A stretch of DNA of 64,000 bases, from the NCBI GenBank assembly GCA_900314535.1, contig OMVT01000006.1, positions 87,019-151,018 on the forward strand. The letters are read 5' to 3'. A program made the translations under genes and the position numbers. The stretch comes from an uncultured Olsenella sp. (GTDB lineage: Bacteria > Actinomycetota > Coriobacteriia > Coriobacteriales > Atopobiaceae). Numbering within the stretch: the first letter of the stretch is position 1; the number at the start of each line of letters is the position of its first letter. Shown here in pieces: positions 16,648 through 24,027 of the stretch. Under the pieces are notes generated by a model. That model was not told the origin of the DNA. It was given only the letters and a program-made list of their open reading frames with translations, and did no database searches.

Positions 16648-17859
16648 TTACAAATTGAAGGTCCTGACGGTCACAGCTGAGGGGTAGCCGGTCGATGCAT
16701 CCTTCACGGTGGCGAAGGTCACGAAGGTGTCACAGGCGCCCATGCGTGCCGGATATTCGCCGTAGTCAAGCGAGCGGTCGACCGCAGAGATCACGCGGTA
16801 GGACTCGTTTGCTGTATCGATCACATAGTAGGAGGCGCGGACCTTCACGATGTAGGTGCCATCCTTGCCGGAAGAGACGCAGAAGGGCTCGCGTCCGACA
16901 GACAGGAACGGTCCATCCCCGTGTCCTACATAGGTGCCCATGGAGGCAAGAAGGCCGCCTGTGCTGTAGTTGGCCTCGATCGAGAAGACGAACTCGTCTC
17001 CGATGCGGGTGGCGCACATCGGCTTTACCGACTGGGGCAGCACAAGCTGGTCTGTGACCGTGCCCATATCATCGGACAGGGAGTAGGCAGTGATGCCGTA
17101 ATAGGTGCCAGAAGAGGCATTGACGCGCGGCGCGAGGATCGCGTTGCCGTCAGATATGGAGATGTCGCAGCCGAAGCGGCCGGATGACTCGATGACCGTC
17201 TTTGCGCTCGAATCTCCGGTCTTCCAGAGATAGCAGTGCGAGCTTTCCTTCGTGCTCGAGCCTGAGGTGGAAGGCTGAACCTGCCAGATGACCTTGGAGC
17301 CAGACACTGCCAAGGCAGGCGGATCCCAGTTTGAGTCTGCCTCCCACAGAAGCGACGCAGTGCCTGTCACGGCACCATCCGAGAAGGCCTGGCCATAGAG
17401 CTTCCAGGACCTGTTGAGGATATTGATCTCGACCCACGCATAGGCAGAGTCAGAGCAGCGTGCGTCATAGATCTCCATGTTGGAGTCAGAGCTTATGGGC
17501 TGCGCGATGACAGTCTTGAGCGTGCCGGAGGATGTATCGAGTGCAGAGCCGGTGATCAGAGGAGATGCCTTGGCACCTGCTGCCGTGACAGGGATCCAGG
17601 TGCCCTCTGCCGGATGCAGCACGCAGCCCAAAGGCAGCGACCAGGTCGAGGCGGCGTCGACCGTGCTTTCATCGTAGGTGTACTCCTCGAGCACATCGGT
17701 GCCCGAGGAATCATCCACGACGACAGAAGAGGACGCCGCATCGGTCGAGTTCGAGCTCTTGCAGCCATAGAGCATGTCGACGGCTACCGCCGTGGCAGCC
17801 GTTGCTGCCGTGCCCTTGAGAAGGGCACGGCGCGAGAAGATGTGGTGGGTGCGGGCCAT
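16648..17859 (-). CDS. Tat-exported protein, probable beta-propeller-like surface protein
   Basis: This 403-residue protein has a twin-arginine signal (FSRRALLKGTAATAATAVAV), then YGCKSS, which could serve as a lipobox-like Cys. The mature part has many short Trp/Tyr/Gly-rich beta segments (AYAWVEINILNRSWKLYG, GKDGTYIVKVRASYYVID), suggesting repeated blades. No catalytic motif is visible. Tat export implies folding in the cytoplasm before secretion. The ATG lies 2 nt past the stop of the TSCPD gene, so it ends a purB-TSCPD-this gene transcript. The function and the reason for the purB linkage are unknown. Confidence 0.8.
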   Translation of the reverse strand: MARTHHIFSRRALLKGTAATAATAVAVDMLYGCKSSNSTDAASSSVVVDDSSGTDVLEEYTYDESTVDAASTWSLPLGCVLHPAEGTWIPVTAAGAKASPLITGSALDTSSGTLKTVIAQPISSDSNMEIYDARCSDSAYAWVEINILNRSWKLYGQAFSDGAVTGTASLLWEADSNWDPPALAVSGSKVIWQVQPSTSGSSTKESSHCYLWKTGDSSAKTVIESSGRFGCDISISDGNAILAPRVNASSGTYYGITAYSLSDDMGTVTDQLVLPQSVKPMCATRIGDEFVFSIEANYSTGGLLASMGTYVGHGDGPFLSVGREPFCVSSGKDGTYIVKVRASYYVIDTANESYRVISAVDRSLDYGEYPARMGACDTFVTFATVKDASTGYPSAVTVRTFNL

Positions 17860-17861
17860 CC

Positions 17862-18134
17862 TTACGCTTCCTGCTGTGCTGCAGCTTCCGCCTGCTTCAG
17901 GGCCTTCGAGAGCTGGTCTGCGCAGGATGTCAGGCGGGGTCCGCAGGTATTGCCAGCGAGGACCTCTGCAATCTCGTCTGCAGACTTGCCCTGTACCAGG
18001 CGGCCGATAGCCTTGAGGTTGCCATTGCAGCCACCCTCGAAGCTGACGCTCTCGATCGTCTTTCCGTCGTCAGCAAGATCGATATGGATGGCACGGGAGC
18101 AGACGCCCCGGGGCCTGAAATCATAGTGGAACAT
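17862..18134 (-). CDS. Small TSCPD-domain protein
   Basis: This 90-residue protein carries the TSCPD-type signature: a CSRAIHIDLADDGKTI strand pair, FEGGCNGNLKAIGRLVQG, and near the end CGPRLTSCADQL, where TSCPD reads TSCA. The three Cys resemble those of the domain attached to some ribonucleotide reductases. Stand-alone copies are common and uncharacterised. The ATG at 18134 has AAGGAG 4 nt upstream, and the gene lies 8 nt after purB. Confidence 0.85.
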   Translation of the reverse strand: MFHYDFRPRGVCSRAIHIDLADDGKTIESVSFEGGCNGNLKAIGRLVQGKSADEIAEVLAGNTCGPRLTSCADQLSKALKQAEAAAQQEA

Positions 18135-18142
18135 GAAACTCC

Positions 18143-19489
18143 TTATTCGAACTCGAGCTTCTCGAGGCGGTCGAAGACATAGTCGATCCTGCCGAGGAAG
18201 GACCAGGGATCGAAGATGCGGTCGAGCTCCTCCTTGGAAAGCGTGCAGGCAGGATCGGCCAGGAGCTTCTCCTCGAAGGTCGTCCCCTGCTCGCACTGCT
18301 GCACCTCGTGCCAGGTAGCCATAGCGTTCGTCTGGACGATCTTGTAGGCATCCTCGCGGGTGATGCCGGTATCGACGAGGGCCAGGAGCACCTTCGAGGA
18401 GTAGATGAGGCCACGGGTCTTGTTGAGGTTTGCCATCATCTGCTTCGGATAGAGGATGAGGCCGTCGACAATCCTGATGAGGCACTGGAACATGTGGTCA
18501 AGGGCGATGAAGGAGTCTGCCTGGGCGACACGCTCGGCAGAGGAGTGCGAGATGTCGCGCTCGTGCCAGAGGGCGACATTGTCGAAGGCGACCTGGGCAT
18601 TGGCCTTCACGACACGGGAAAGGCCGCAGACCTTCTCCACCGTGATCGGATTCCTCTTGTGCGGCATGGCAGAAGAGCCCTTCTGGCCCTTGCGGAACGG
18701 CTCCTCGGCCTCGAGGGTATCCGTGCGCTGGAGGTTCCTGATCTCCGTTGCGATGCGCTCGCAGGTAGCTGCGGTCGTGGCGAGCACGCCTGCAAGATAG
18801 GCGTGGTGGTCGCGGCTGATGACCTGCGTGGAGAGCGGGTCGGCGTTGAGGCCCAGGTGCTCGCAGACATACTGCTCGACCCTCGGGTCGATGGAGCTGT
18901 AGGTGCCCACAGCGCCGGAGATGGCACCGAAGGAGACATTCTTCTTTGCGTCCTTCAGGCGCTCATAGTCGCGGTAGAGCTCCCAGGCCCAGCTGCCGAA
19001 CTTCATGCCGAAGGTCATGGGCTCGGCGTGGATGCCGTGGGTACGGCCGACGCAGAGCGTCTCCTTCTCCTCGAAGGCACGCCTCTTGCAGATCTCGCCA
19101 AGCTTCTTGCAGTCATCAAGCAGGATGTCGGTTGCCTGCACGAGCTGATAGCAGAGCGCCGTATCGCCGAGGTCGGAGCTTGTCATGCCGTAATGGACCC
19201 ATCTCGACGGCTTCGGCTCCCCTTCCGGCACATCCTTGTCGATGTAGGAGCCCATGTTCGTCAGGAAGGCGATGACATCGTGGTTCGTGACAGCCTCGAT
19301 TGCATCGACCTCTTCCTTGTTGAAGTCAGCATGGTCGCGGATCCACTTGGCCTCTTCCTTCGTTATGCCGGACTCTCCGATCTCGGCATGCGCCTCGCAG
19401 GCCAGGACTTCGATCTCCTGCCAGATGGCATACTTGTTCTCGAGGGAGAAGATATGTCCCATCTCGGGGCGGGTATAGCGGTCAATCAT
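18143..19489 (-). CDS. purB: Adenylosuccinate lyase
   Basis: This 448-residue member of the fumarase/aspartase superfamily splits SAICAR to AICAR and adenylosuccinate to AMP, both with release of fumarate. The superfamily signature GSSAMPHKRNPITVEK holds the flexible catalytic-Ser loop. HYGMTSSDLGDTAL and GRTHGIHAEPMTFG are the other two conserved regions. The length fits the family. The ATG at 19489 is preceded by AAAGGA. It leads an apparent three-gene transcript with the TSCPD gene and the Tat protein. Confidence 0.97.
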   Translation of the reverse strand: MIDRYTRPEMGHIFSLENKYAIWQEIEVLACEAHAEIGESGITKEEAKWIRDHADFNKEEVDAIEAVTNHDVIAFLTNMGSYIDKDVPEGEPKPSRWVHYGMTSSDLGDTALCYQLVQATDILLDDCKKLGEICKRRAFEEKETLCVGRTHGIHAEPMTFGMKFGSWAWELYRDYERLKDAKKNVSFGAISGAVGTYSSIDPRVEQYVCEHLGLNADPLSTQVISRDHHAYLAGVLATTAATCERIATEIRNLQRTDTLEAEEPFRKGQKGSSAMPHKRNPITVEKVCGLSRVVKANAQVAFDNVALWHERDISHSSAERVAQADSFIALDHMFQCLIRIVDGLILYPKQMMANLNKTRGLIYSSKVLLALVDTGITREDAYKIVQTNAMATWHEVQQCEQGTTFEEKLLADPACTLSKEELDRIFDPWSFLGRIDYVFDRLEKLEFE

Positions 19490-19547
19490 GGGAATCCTTT
19501 CTGTGAACCAGAGCAGGCAAGCCCTGCATTCTCGCTTTCCTCATGAT

Positions 19548-19588
19548 AGCGCCTGCGCATCCCCTCTCAGAAGGAAGACGCAGGCGCT
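19548..19588. other. Strong inverted repeat between purB and argH
   Basis: AGCGCCTGCG (19548-19557) pairs perfectly with CGCAGGCGCT (19579-19588) across a 21-nt loop. No T-run follows on either strand, so it is not a classical intrinsic terminator. It may still end or stabilise the argGH message that comes from the right. Confidence 0.55.
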
Positions 19589-19612
19589 ACAAGAACGACT
19601 CATGGAATATGG

Positions 19613-21016
19613 CTACCTGGCCTCTTGCGGCAGCTTCTCCTTGTCGGCAGCAAGGCGTGCCGCTGCCTCCTCAAGCTGTGCGGCCACGGCCTTCTTGCCA
19701 GTGCCGCCGTAGGTGTTCCTTGCATAGGCAATGGCCGCAGGGTCGAGGTCGCGTGCGATATCGTCCTCGAAAAGCGGGCTTGCTGCCTTGAATTCTGCAG
19801 CCGTGAGGTCTTCCAGGCCCTTGCCGTGCTGCTCGCAATAGAGCACGAGCTCGCCCACGATGCGGTGCGCCTCGCGGAACGGCACGCCCTTCTTTGCGAG
19901 GTAGTCGGCCACATCGGTAGCGGCAGTGAAGCCCTTGCCTGCCTCGTCGAGCATCCTGTCCTTGTTCACCTGCATGGTCTCGAGCATGCCGGAAGCGATC
20001 TGCATGCAGTCAGAGAGCGTCTTTGCGGCATCGAGCGGACCTTCCTTGCACTCCTGGAGGTCCTTGTTGTAGGCAAGCGGGAGTCCCTTCATCGTCGTGA
20101 GAAGGGCCATGAGGTCGCCGTAGACGCGGCCGCACTTGCCACGGGTAAGCTCGGCGAAGTCGGGATTCTTCTTCTGCGGCATGATCGAGGAGCCCGTGGA
20201 GTAGGAATCGGAGAGCGTGATGAAGCCGAACTCAGTCGAGCTCCAGAGCACGATCTCTTCGCAGAGACGGGAGAGATGCATCATCGAGACGGAGCAGGCG
20301 TACTCGAGATCGAGCAGATAGTCCCTGTCAGAGACTGCATCGAGCGAGTTCGGAATCGTCGTGGCAAAGCCCAGGAGCTCCGAGGTATAGGCACGGTCGA
20401 GGGGATACGTCGTGCCAGCAAGGGCGGCAGCACCGAGCGGATTGGCATCCGCTCCGTCATAGGCAGCCTCAAGGCGCACATAGTCGCGGCCAAACATCCA
20501 GAAGTAGGCCAGAAGATGGTGAGAGAGCTGGACGGGCTGTGCATGCTGGAGATGCGTGTATCCCGGAAGCACGATGCCCTCATACTTCTTTGCAAGGTCC
20601 AGAAGCACGCCCCTGAGCTCGAGGTTTCCCTGCATGAGATCGCGGGAGAGGTCCTTCGCAAGAAGGCGGATATCGACAGCCACCTGGTCGTTCCTCGAGC
20701 GCCCGGTATGGAGACGCGCCCCCGGGGCTCCCACCATCTTCGTGAGCTTCGACTCGACCGCCATGTGGATGTCCTCGTCGTTCACATCCCACTCGAAGGT
20801 GCCGTCCTTGATTTCGCCTGCAATCTTCTCGAGGCCGGCATCGATTGCCTTCTGGTCCTCATCCGAGATGATGCCCTGGCGGGCAAGCATCTTCGCATGG
20901 GCACGCGATGCCCTGATATCCTGCTGCGCCATCGCCTTGTCCACCTCGAGCGATGCACCGAATTCCTGTGTGAAGGCATCGACGCCCTTCTCGAACCTGC
21001 CACCCCAGAGAGCCAT
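19613..21016 (-). CDS. argH: Argininosuccinate lyase
   Basis: This 467-residue enzyme carries out the last step of arginine synthesis, splitting argininosuccinate into arginine and fumarate. It starts MALWGGRFEKGVDAFTQEF, the classic N-terminus. It carries TGRSRNDQVAVDIRL, GYTHLQHAQPVQLSHH and the superfamily signature GSSIMPQKKNPDFAEL. The ATG has GAGGAGC upstream. It follows argG by 226 nt on the same strand, with a terminator-like hairpin at 21173-21210 in between, so argH may depend on partial read-through or on its own promoter. Confidence 0.97.
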   Translation of the reverse strand: MALWGGRFEKGVDAFTQEFGASLEVDKAMAQQDIRASRAHAKMLARQGIISDEDQKAIDAGLEKIAGEIKDGTFEWDVNDEDIHMAVESKLTKMVGAPGARLHTGRSRNDQVAVDIRLLAKDLSRDLMQGNLELRGVLLDLAKKYEGIVLPGYTHLQHAQPVQLSHHLLAYFWMFGRDYVRLEAAYDGADANPLGAAALAGTTYPLDRAYTSELLGFATTIPNSLDAVSDRDYLLDLEYACSVSMMHLSRLCEEIVLWSSTEFGFITLSDSYSTGSSIMPQKKNPDFAELTRGKCGRVYGDLMALLTTMKGLPLAYNKDLQECKEGPLDAAKTLSDCMQIASGMLETMQVNKDRMLDEAGKGFTAATDVADYLAKKGVPFREAHRIVGELVLYCEQHGKGLEDLTAAEFKAASPLFEDDIARDLDPAAIAYARNTYGGTGKKAVAAQLEEAAARLAADKEKLPQEAR

Positions 21017-21172
21017 GGATGAGCTCCTCCCTCTTCTTCTGTCGACACTTCAAGTATGCCACGGAGCTGCCTTGCAGCGGACCTTCTGCACCACTTATGA
21101 GAAGGCTGGCAACATGCCGGAAGCACAAATGGCCGTGCGCATCTCGCGCAATCGAGCCTGCGGCTCGCCGAG

Positions 21173-21210
21173 ACGAAAATGCCGCTGCCGGGCATGCCCT
21201 GGCAGCGGCA
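21173..21210 (-). terminator. Terminator-like hairpin between argG and argH
   Basis: A 10-bp perfect stem (21180-21189 with 21201-21210) is followed on the minus strand by TTTTCGTCT. The T-run is short, so termination may be partial. Confidence 0.65.
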
Positions 21211-21242
21211 CCGAGTCGCGCTATGAGACGAGCGCCAGAAAG

Positions 21243-22472
21243 CTACTCGCCGTCCTGGAGGCCAGAGCCCGGGCCCTGGACACGGGACCAGGTCTTCGAC
21301 TGCAGGCCGTGGATGATGATGAAGCCCTTGGATGCGGTGTGATCGAAGGTGTCGCCCTCGTCGTAGGTAGCCAGGTTGTAGTCATAGAGGCTGTACGGCG
21401 AACGCAGGCCGTCGACGAAGAGGCCGCCCTTGCAGAGCTTGATGCGGACCTCGCCCGTCACATACTGCTGCGTGTAGGCGTTGTAGGCATCGATTGCCTT
21501 GCGGTTCTGGGAGTACCAGAGGCCACGATAGACCGTGGAGGCCCACTCGACATCGAGCTTTGCCTTCTGCTTCAGCGTCTCGGCGTCGAGGCAGAGGGTC
21601 TCGAGGGACTGGTGTGCCTGGATGAGGAGAAGCGCTGCCGGGCACTCATAGCACTCACGGCTCTTGATGCCGACAACACGGTCCTCGATCATATCGATGC
21701 GGCCAAAGCCGTTGCGGCCGGCAATCTCGTTTGCCTTGATGATGCAGTCGAGAAGAGACATCTTCTCGCCATTGATCGAGACGGGCACACCCTTCTCGAA
21801 GCCGATGACGACGGTCTCAGGATCTGCAGGGCAGTCCTCCGGGTTCTTTGTCATCGTCCAGATGTCCGCAGGCGGCTGGTTCCAGGTGTCCTCGAGGACG
21901 CCGCACTCGATAGCGCGGCCCCAGAGGTTGTCGTCGATGGAGTACGGCTTCTTGTGGGTCGTAGGCACGGGCACGCCGTGGGCAGCTGCCCACTCCATCT
22001 CGGAGTCACGGGTCGTGAGGTCCCACTCACGGACAGGAGCGATGATCTCGAGCGTCGGGTCGAGGGCACGGATGCTCGTCTCGAAACGGACCTGGTCATT
22101 GCCCTTGCCGGTGCAGCCGTGGGCGATGTACTTTGCGCCGTACTTGTGGGCAATCTCGACGAGATGCTTGGAGATGATGGGGCGGGAGAGTGCGGAAAGC
22201 AGCGGATAGATGCCCTCGTACTTGCCGTTTGCCCAGATGGCTTTCGACAGGATCGTCTCTGCGTACTCCTCGCGCATATCGATGGCCTCAGAGGCGATGG
22301 CGCCCATATCGAGTGCCTTCTGCTTGATCCAGGAAAGGTCCTTCTCGTCCTGGCCGACGTTGCCGCAGATTGCGATGACGTCCATGTTCTTCTCTACCTG
22401 CAGCCACTTGACGATGACGGAAGTATCGAGTCCGCCCGAGTATGCAAGTACGACCTTCTCTTTTTCTGCCAT
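21243..22472 (-). CDS. argG: Argininosuccinate synthase
   Basis: This 409-residue enzyme condenses citrulline and aspartate with ATP. The P-loop-like pyrophosphatase motif AYSGGLDTSVIVKWL lies at the N-terminus. IAHGCTGKGNDQVRFE and GRNGFGRIDMIEDRVVGIKSRE are family signatures. The ATG at 22472 has GAGGAG upstream. A 28-codon Arg-rich leader frame (22641-22727) and an intrinsic terminator (22566-22588) precede it, so expression is probably set by transcription attenuation according to charged tRNA-Arg supply (inference). The other arg genes are not in the window. Confidence 0.97.
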   Translation of the reverse strand: MAEKEKVVLAYSGGLDTSVIVKWLQVEKNMDVIAICGNVGQDEKDLSWIKQKALDMGAIASEAIDMREEYAETILSKAIWANGKYEGIYPLLSALSRPIISKHLVEIAHKYGAKYIAHGCTGKGNDQVRFETSIRALDPTLEIIAPVREWDLTTRDSEMEWAAAHGVPVPTTHKKPYSIDDNLWGRAIECGVLEDTWNQPPADIWTMTKNPEDCPADPETVVIGFEKGVPVSINGEKMSLLDCIIKANEIAGRNGFGRIDMIEDRVVGIKSRECYECPAALLLIQAHQSLETLCLDAETLKQKAKLDVEWASTVYRGLWYSQNRKAIDAYNAYTQQYVTGEVRIKLCKGGLFVDGLRSPYSLYDYNLATYDEGDTFDHTASKGFIIIHGLQSKTWSRVQGPGSGLQDGE

Positions 22473-22565
22473 GATTTCCAGCTCCTCAATTCAATTGAAT
22501 GGCAAACAGAACGGTTCTGGCACATAGCCAGGGCGCTTGTATATCTCATCAGGCATTTTCGCGCC

Positions 22566-22588
22566 AAAAATGCCCGGCGATGCCGGGC
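22566..22588 (-). terminator. Attenuator terminator upstream of argG
   Basis: On the minus strand GCCCGGC (22588-22582) pairs with GCCGGGC (22578-22572) across a 3-nt loop and is followed by ATTTTT. It lies between the leader stop (22641) and the argG start (22472). Its 3' arm also pairs into a rival hairpin, GGCATTTT with AAAATGCC (22552-22574), so the two structures exclude each other. Confidence 0.75.
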
Positions 22589-22640
22589 GAAGTCAGGTTT
22601 AAGCTTTGGAAAATCGCTTAAGCGGGACTGCCACCACGTG

Positions 22641-22727
22641 TCATCGCAGCGTGATTCGTCGTCCCTGACGTCGGCAGGCCACCTCGTTCGCATCGAACAT
22701 GTTCCTATGTGCGAACGTACGCTTCAT
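22641..22727 (-). CDS. Arg-rich leader peptide of argG (candidate)
   Basis: This 28-codon frame starts with ATG at 22727, has a perfect AGGAGG 7 nt upstream (22735-22740), and ends with TGA at 22641. Seven of its 28 residues are Arg, and five of these fall in the last eleven (CRRQGRRITLR). Four of the seven codons are CGA, which is scarce in the surrounding genes. A terminator follows 52 nt after the stop and argG follows that. The layout is that of a ribosome-controlled attenuator: slow decoding of the Arg codons would change RNA folding and let transcription reach argG. The peptide itself needs no other role. Confidence 0.72.
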   Translation of the reverse strand: MKRTFAHRNMFDANEVACRRQGRRITLR

Positions 22728-22754
22728 TGCGTGGCCTCCTCATAAGCGAGTGGC

Positions 22755-22799
22755 GCAGGCACCATGCCTGCGGCTGCAGCTTGCACACCCTCTGTGTGC
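22755..22799. promoter_or_regulatory. Two hairpins in the 5' region of the argG leader
   Basis: GCAGGCA/TGCCTGC (22755-22771, 3-nt loop) and GCACAC/GTGTGC (22783-22799, 5-nt loop) lie just upstream of the leader ribosome site. A TATAGT at 22811-22816 (minus strand) is a possible -10. They could be part of the leader RNA fold. The -35 is not clear. Confidence 0.4.
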
Positions 22800-22814
22800 T
22801 GTTGAGCTGAACTA

Positions 22815-22852
22815 TAGGACAATGCACCCCGCGGAAGTCCCACGAGGTGCAT
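22815..22852 (-). terminator. Probable terminator of the gene at 22878
   Basis: ATGCACC(T)CG.GG pairs with CC.CGGGGTGCAT across a 4-nt loop (22822-22852) and is followed on the minus strand by TTGTCCT. The T-run is weak. The same hairpin could lie at the argG promoter region. Confidence 0.5.
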
Positions 22853-22877
22853 TTGCCATCAGATTGAAACACAATGA

Positions 22878-23768
22878 TTACGAAAGGCCCGCCGCTGAGA
22901 GGGCAGATGCCAGGAGCGAAGCGGCGTCGGATGCCGCAGATACCGCACTGTTGAGCGTCTGCAGATTCGAGTCGACCGCAGAAAGGCTGCTCTCGAGCTT
23001 CGTCTGCAGGTCGCGCAAGGCATCGATATGCGAGGAAGGAGCAGAGGCAATCTCGCTTCTCCCCTCCTCGAGGATCGTCTGCGCGCTCTCGAGGCTTGCA
23101 GCAAGGTCGGACGCTGCCTGGATGCGGTCCTCAGCTGTTGCATCGGTGGCTGTTGCCTTGTCGTATTCTGCCAGGACCGGCTGGAGGGCCTGCGCATTGA
23201 CCTTCTCCATCGCGCTCACCATGGTCTTGGCCGAGGTGACGTCGGTCCCGATATAGGGAACCTTCTCGACAAGCGACCAGATCCATTCGTCGGACTCGGA
23301 CGAGAGCTCGTCCATATCGGAGGCAAGGCTCGAAAGGGCGCTTCTTGCACCCGTGAGGTCTCCTGCAGAGGCAGCCGTCTCGAGCTGCGTCGCCGAAGCC
23401 TCGGCAGATCCCACTGTCTTCGAGATCCTTATCATGCTCTCTGCCGCAAAGCCTGCAAGGACCAGCACGGCGACAAGGATCAGAAGGAAGATGCTGCGGA
23501 TTGGATGGTGCTTCTTTCGGCGGCTGTCGGGGACGTTCACCTGGCGCGGCTCATAGGGAGAGATCGGCTTGTAGCCGACGGCGTGGTTCAGAGGCTCTGC
23601 CACAGGGGCATGCGGTGCGGTCGTGCCGGGAGCCGTGCCCTGAGAAGCTGCGCTTCTGGCAGCCTTCCCTGCCGGTGCCACCTGGGTCTTGCCTGTGTCG
23701 TCTTCTGCTGCATCCTCTTTGGCTGCAGCCTTCTTCATGTGCTTCGATACGTGCTGCGTTTCTGCCAC
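22878..23768 (-). CDS. Membrane protein with extracellular helical domain, DUF4012-like N-terminal region
   Basis: This 296-residue protein has a Pro/Ala-rich cytoplasmic part, a basic SRRKKHHPIRS stretch, one membrane helix (about 90-110, IFLLILVAVLVLAGFAAESM) and a long Ala/Ser-rich helical exterior with heptad-like spacing. The segment LVEKVPYIGTDVTSAKTMVSAM resembles the helical region that precedes the conserved domain in DUF4012 proteins, but that domain is missing here. I chose the GTG at 23768 because AGGAGG lies 6 nt upstream. An in-frame start at 23828 lies inside the tRNA-Lys terminator. Function unknown. Confidence 0.75.
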   Translation of the reverse strand: MAETQHVSKHMKKAAAKEDAAEDDTGKTQVAPAGKAARSAASQGTAPGTTAPHAPVAEPLNHAVGYKPISPYEPRQVNVPDSRRKKHHPIRSIFLLILVAVLVLAGFAAESMIRISKTVGSAEASATQLETAASAGDLTGARSALSSLASDMDELSSESDEWIWSLVEKVPYIGTDVTSAKTMVSAMEKVNAQALQPVLAEYDKATATDATAEDRIQAASDLAASLESAQTILEEGRSEIASAPSSHIDALRDLQTKLESSLSAVDSNLQTLNSAVSAASDAASLLASALSAAGLS

Positions 23769-23787
23769 GGTGGTCCTCCTCGGATAC

Positions 23788-23825
23788 CAAAAAAGGCAGG
23801 TGGAGGCATTGCCTCTACCTGCCTG
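23788..23825 (-). terminator. Intrinsic terminator of tRNA-Lys
   Basis: A 14-bp stem with one mismatch (GGCAGGTAGAGGCA with TGCCTCCACCTGCC) is followed on the minus strand by TTTTTTGG. Confidence 0.9.
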
Positions 23826-23834
23826 CATTTCAAG

Positions 23835-23910
23835 TGGTGCACCGTGAGGGTCTCGAACCCTCGACCTTGGGATTAAAAGTCCCCTGCTCTACCAGCTGAG
23901 CTAACGGTGC
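23835..23910 (-). tRNA. tRNA-Lys (anticodon TTT)
   Basis: It is 76 nt long with encoded CCA. The acceptor stem is GCACCGT/ACGGTGC, the D-arm is AGCTCAGCTGGTAGAGC, the anticodon loop is CTTTTAA within GGGGA/TCCCA, and the T-loop is TTCGAGA. Confidence 0.96.
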
Positions 23911-24027
23911 AGGCTTTTGTGGCATCTGAGAGCTCCATTGTACCGGCATGAGGCTTGCCACCGGCACCCAATTCGGCAATTGGGCTGCTTCCAGATGCGT
24001 CGTCTTATCCTATCACCAAAGAGGCTG

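Noticed and set aside
19548..19588. Terminator between purB and argH
   Set aside because: The stem is strong, but no T-run follows on either strand, so it is listed only as an inverted repeat.
22822..22852. T-box-like GGGAC..CCGCGG sequence upstream of argG
   Set aside because: The conserved T-box bulge TGGNACCGCG is not matched, there is no specifier-loop structure, and the Arg-rich leader explains control better.
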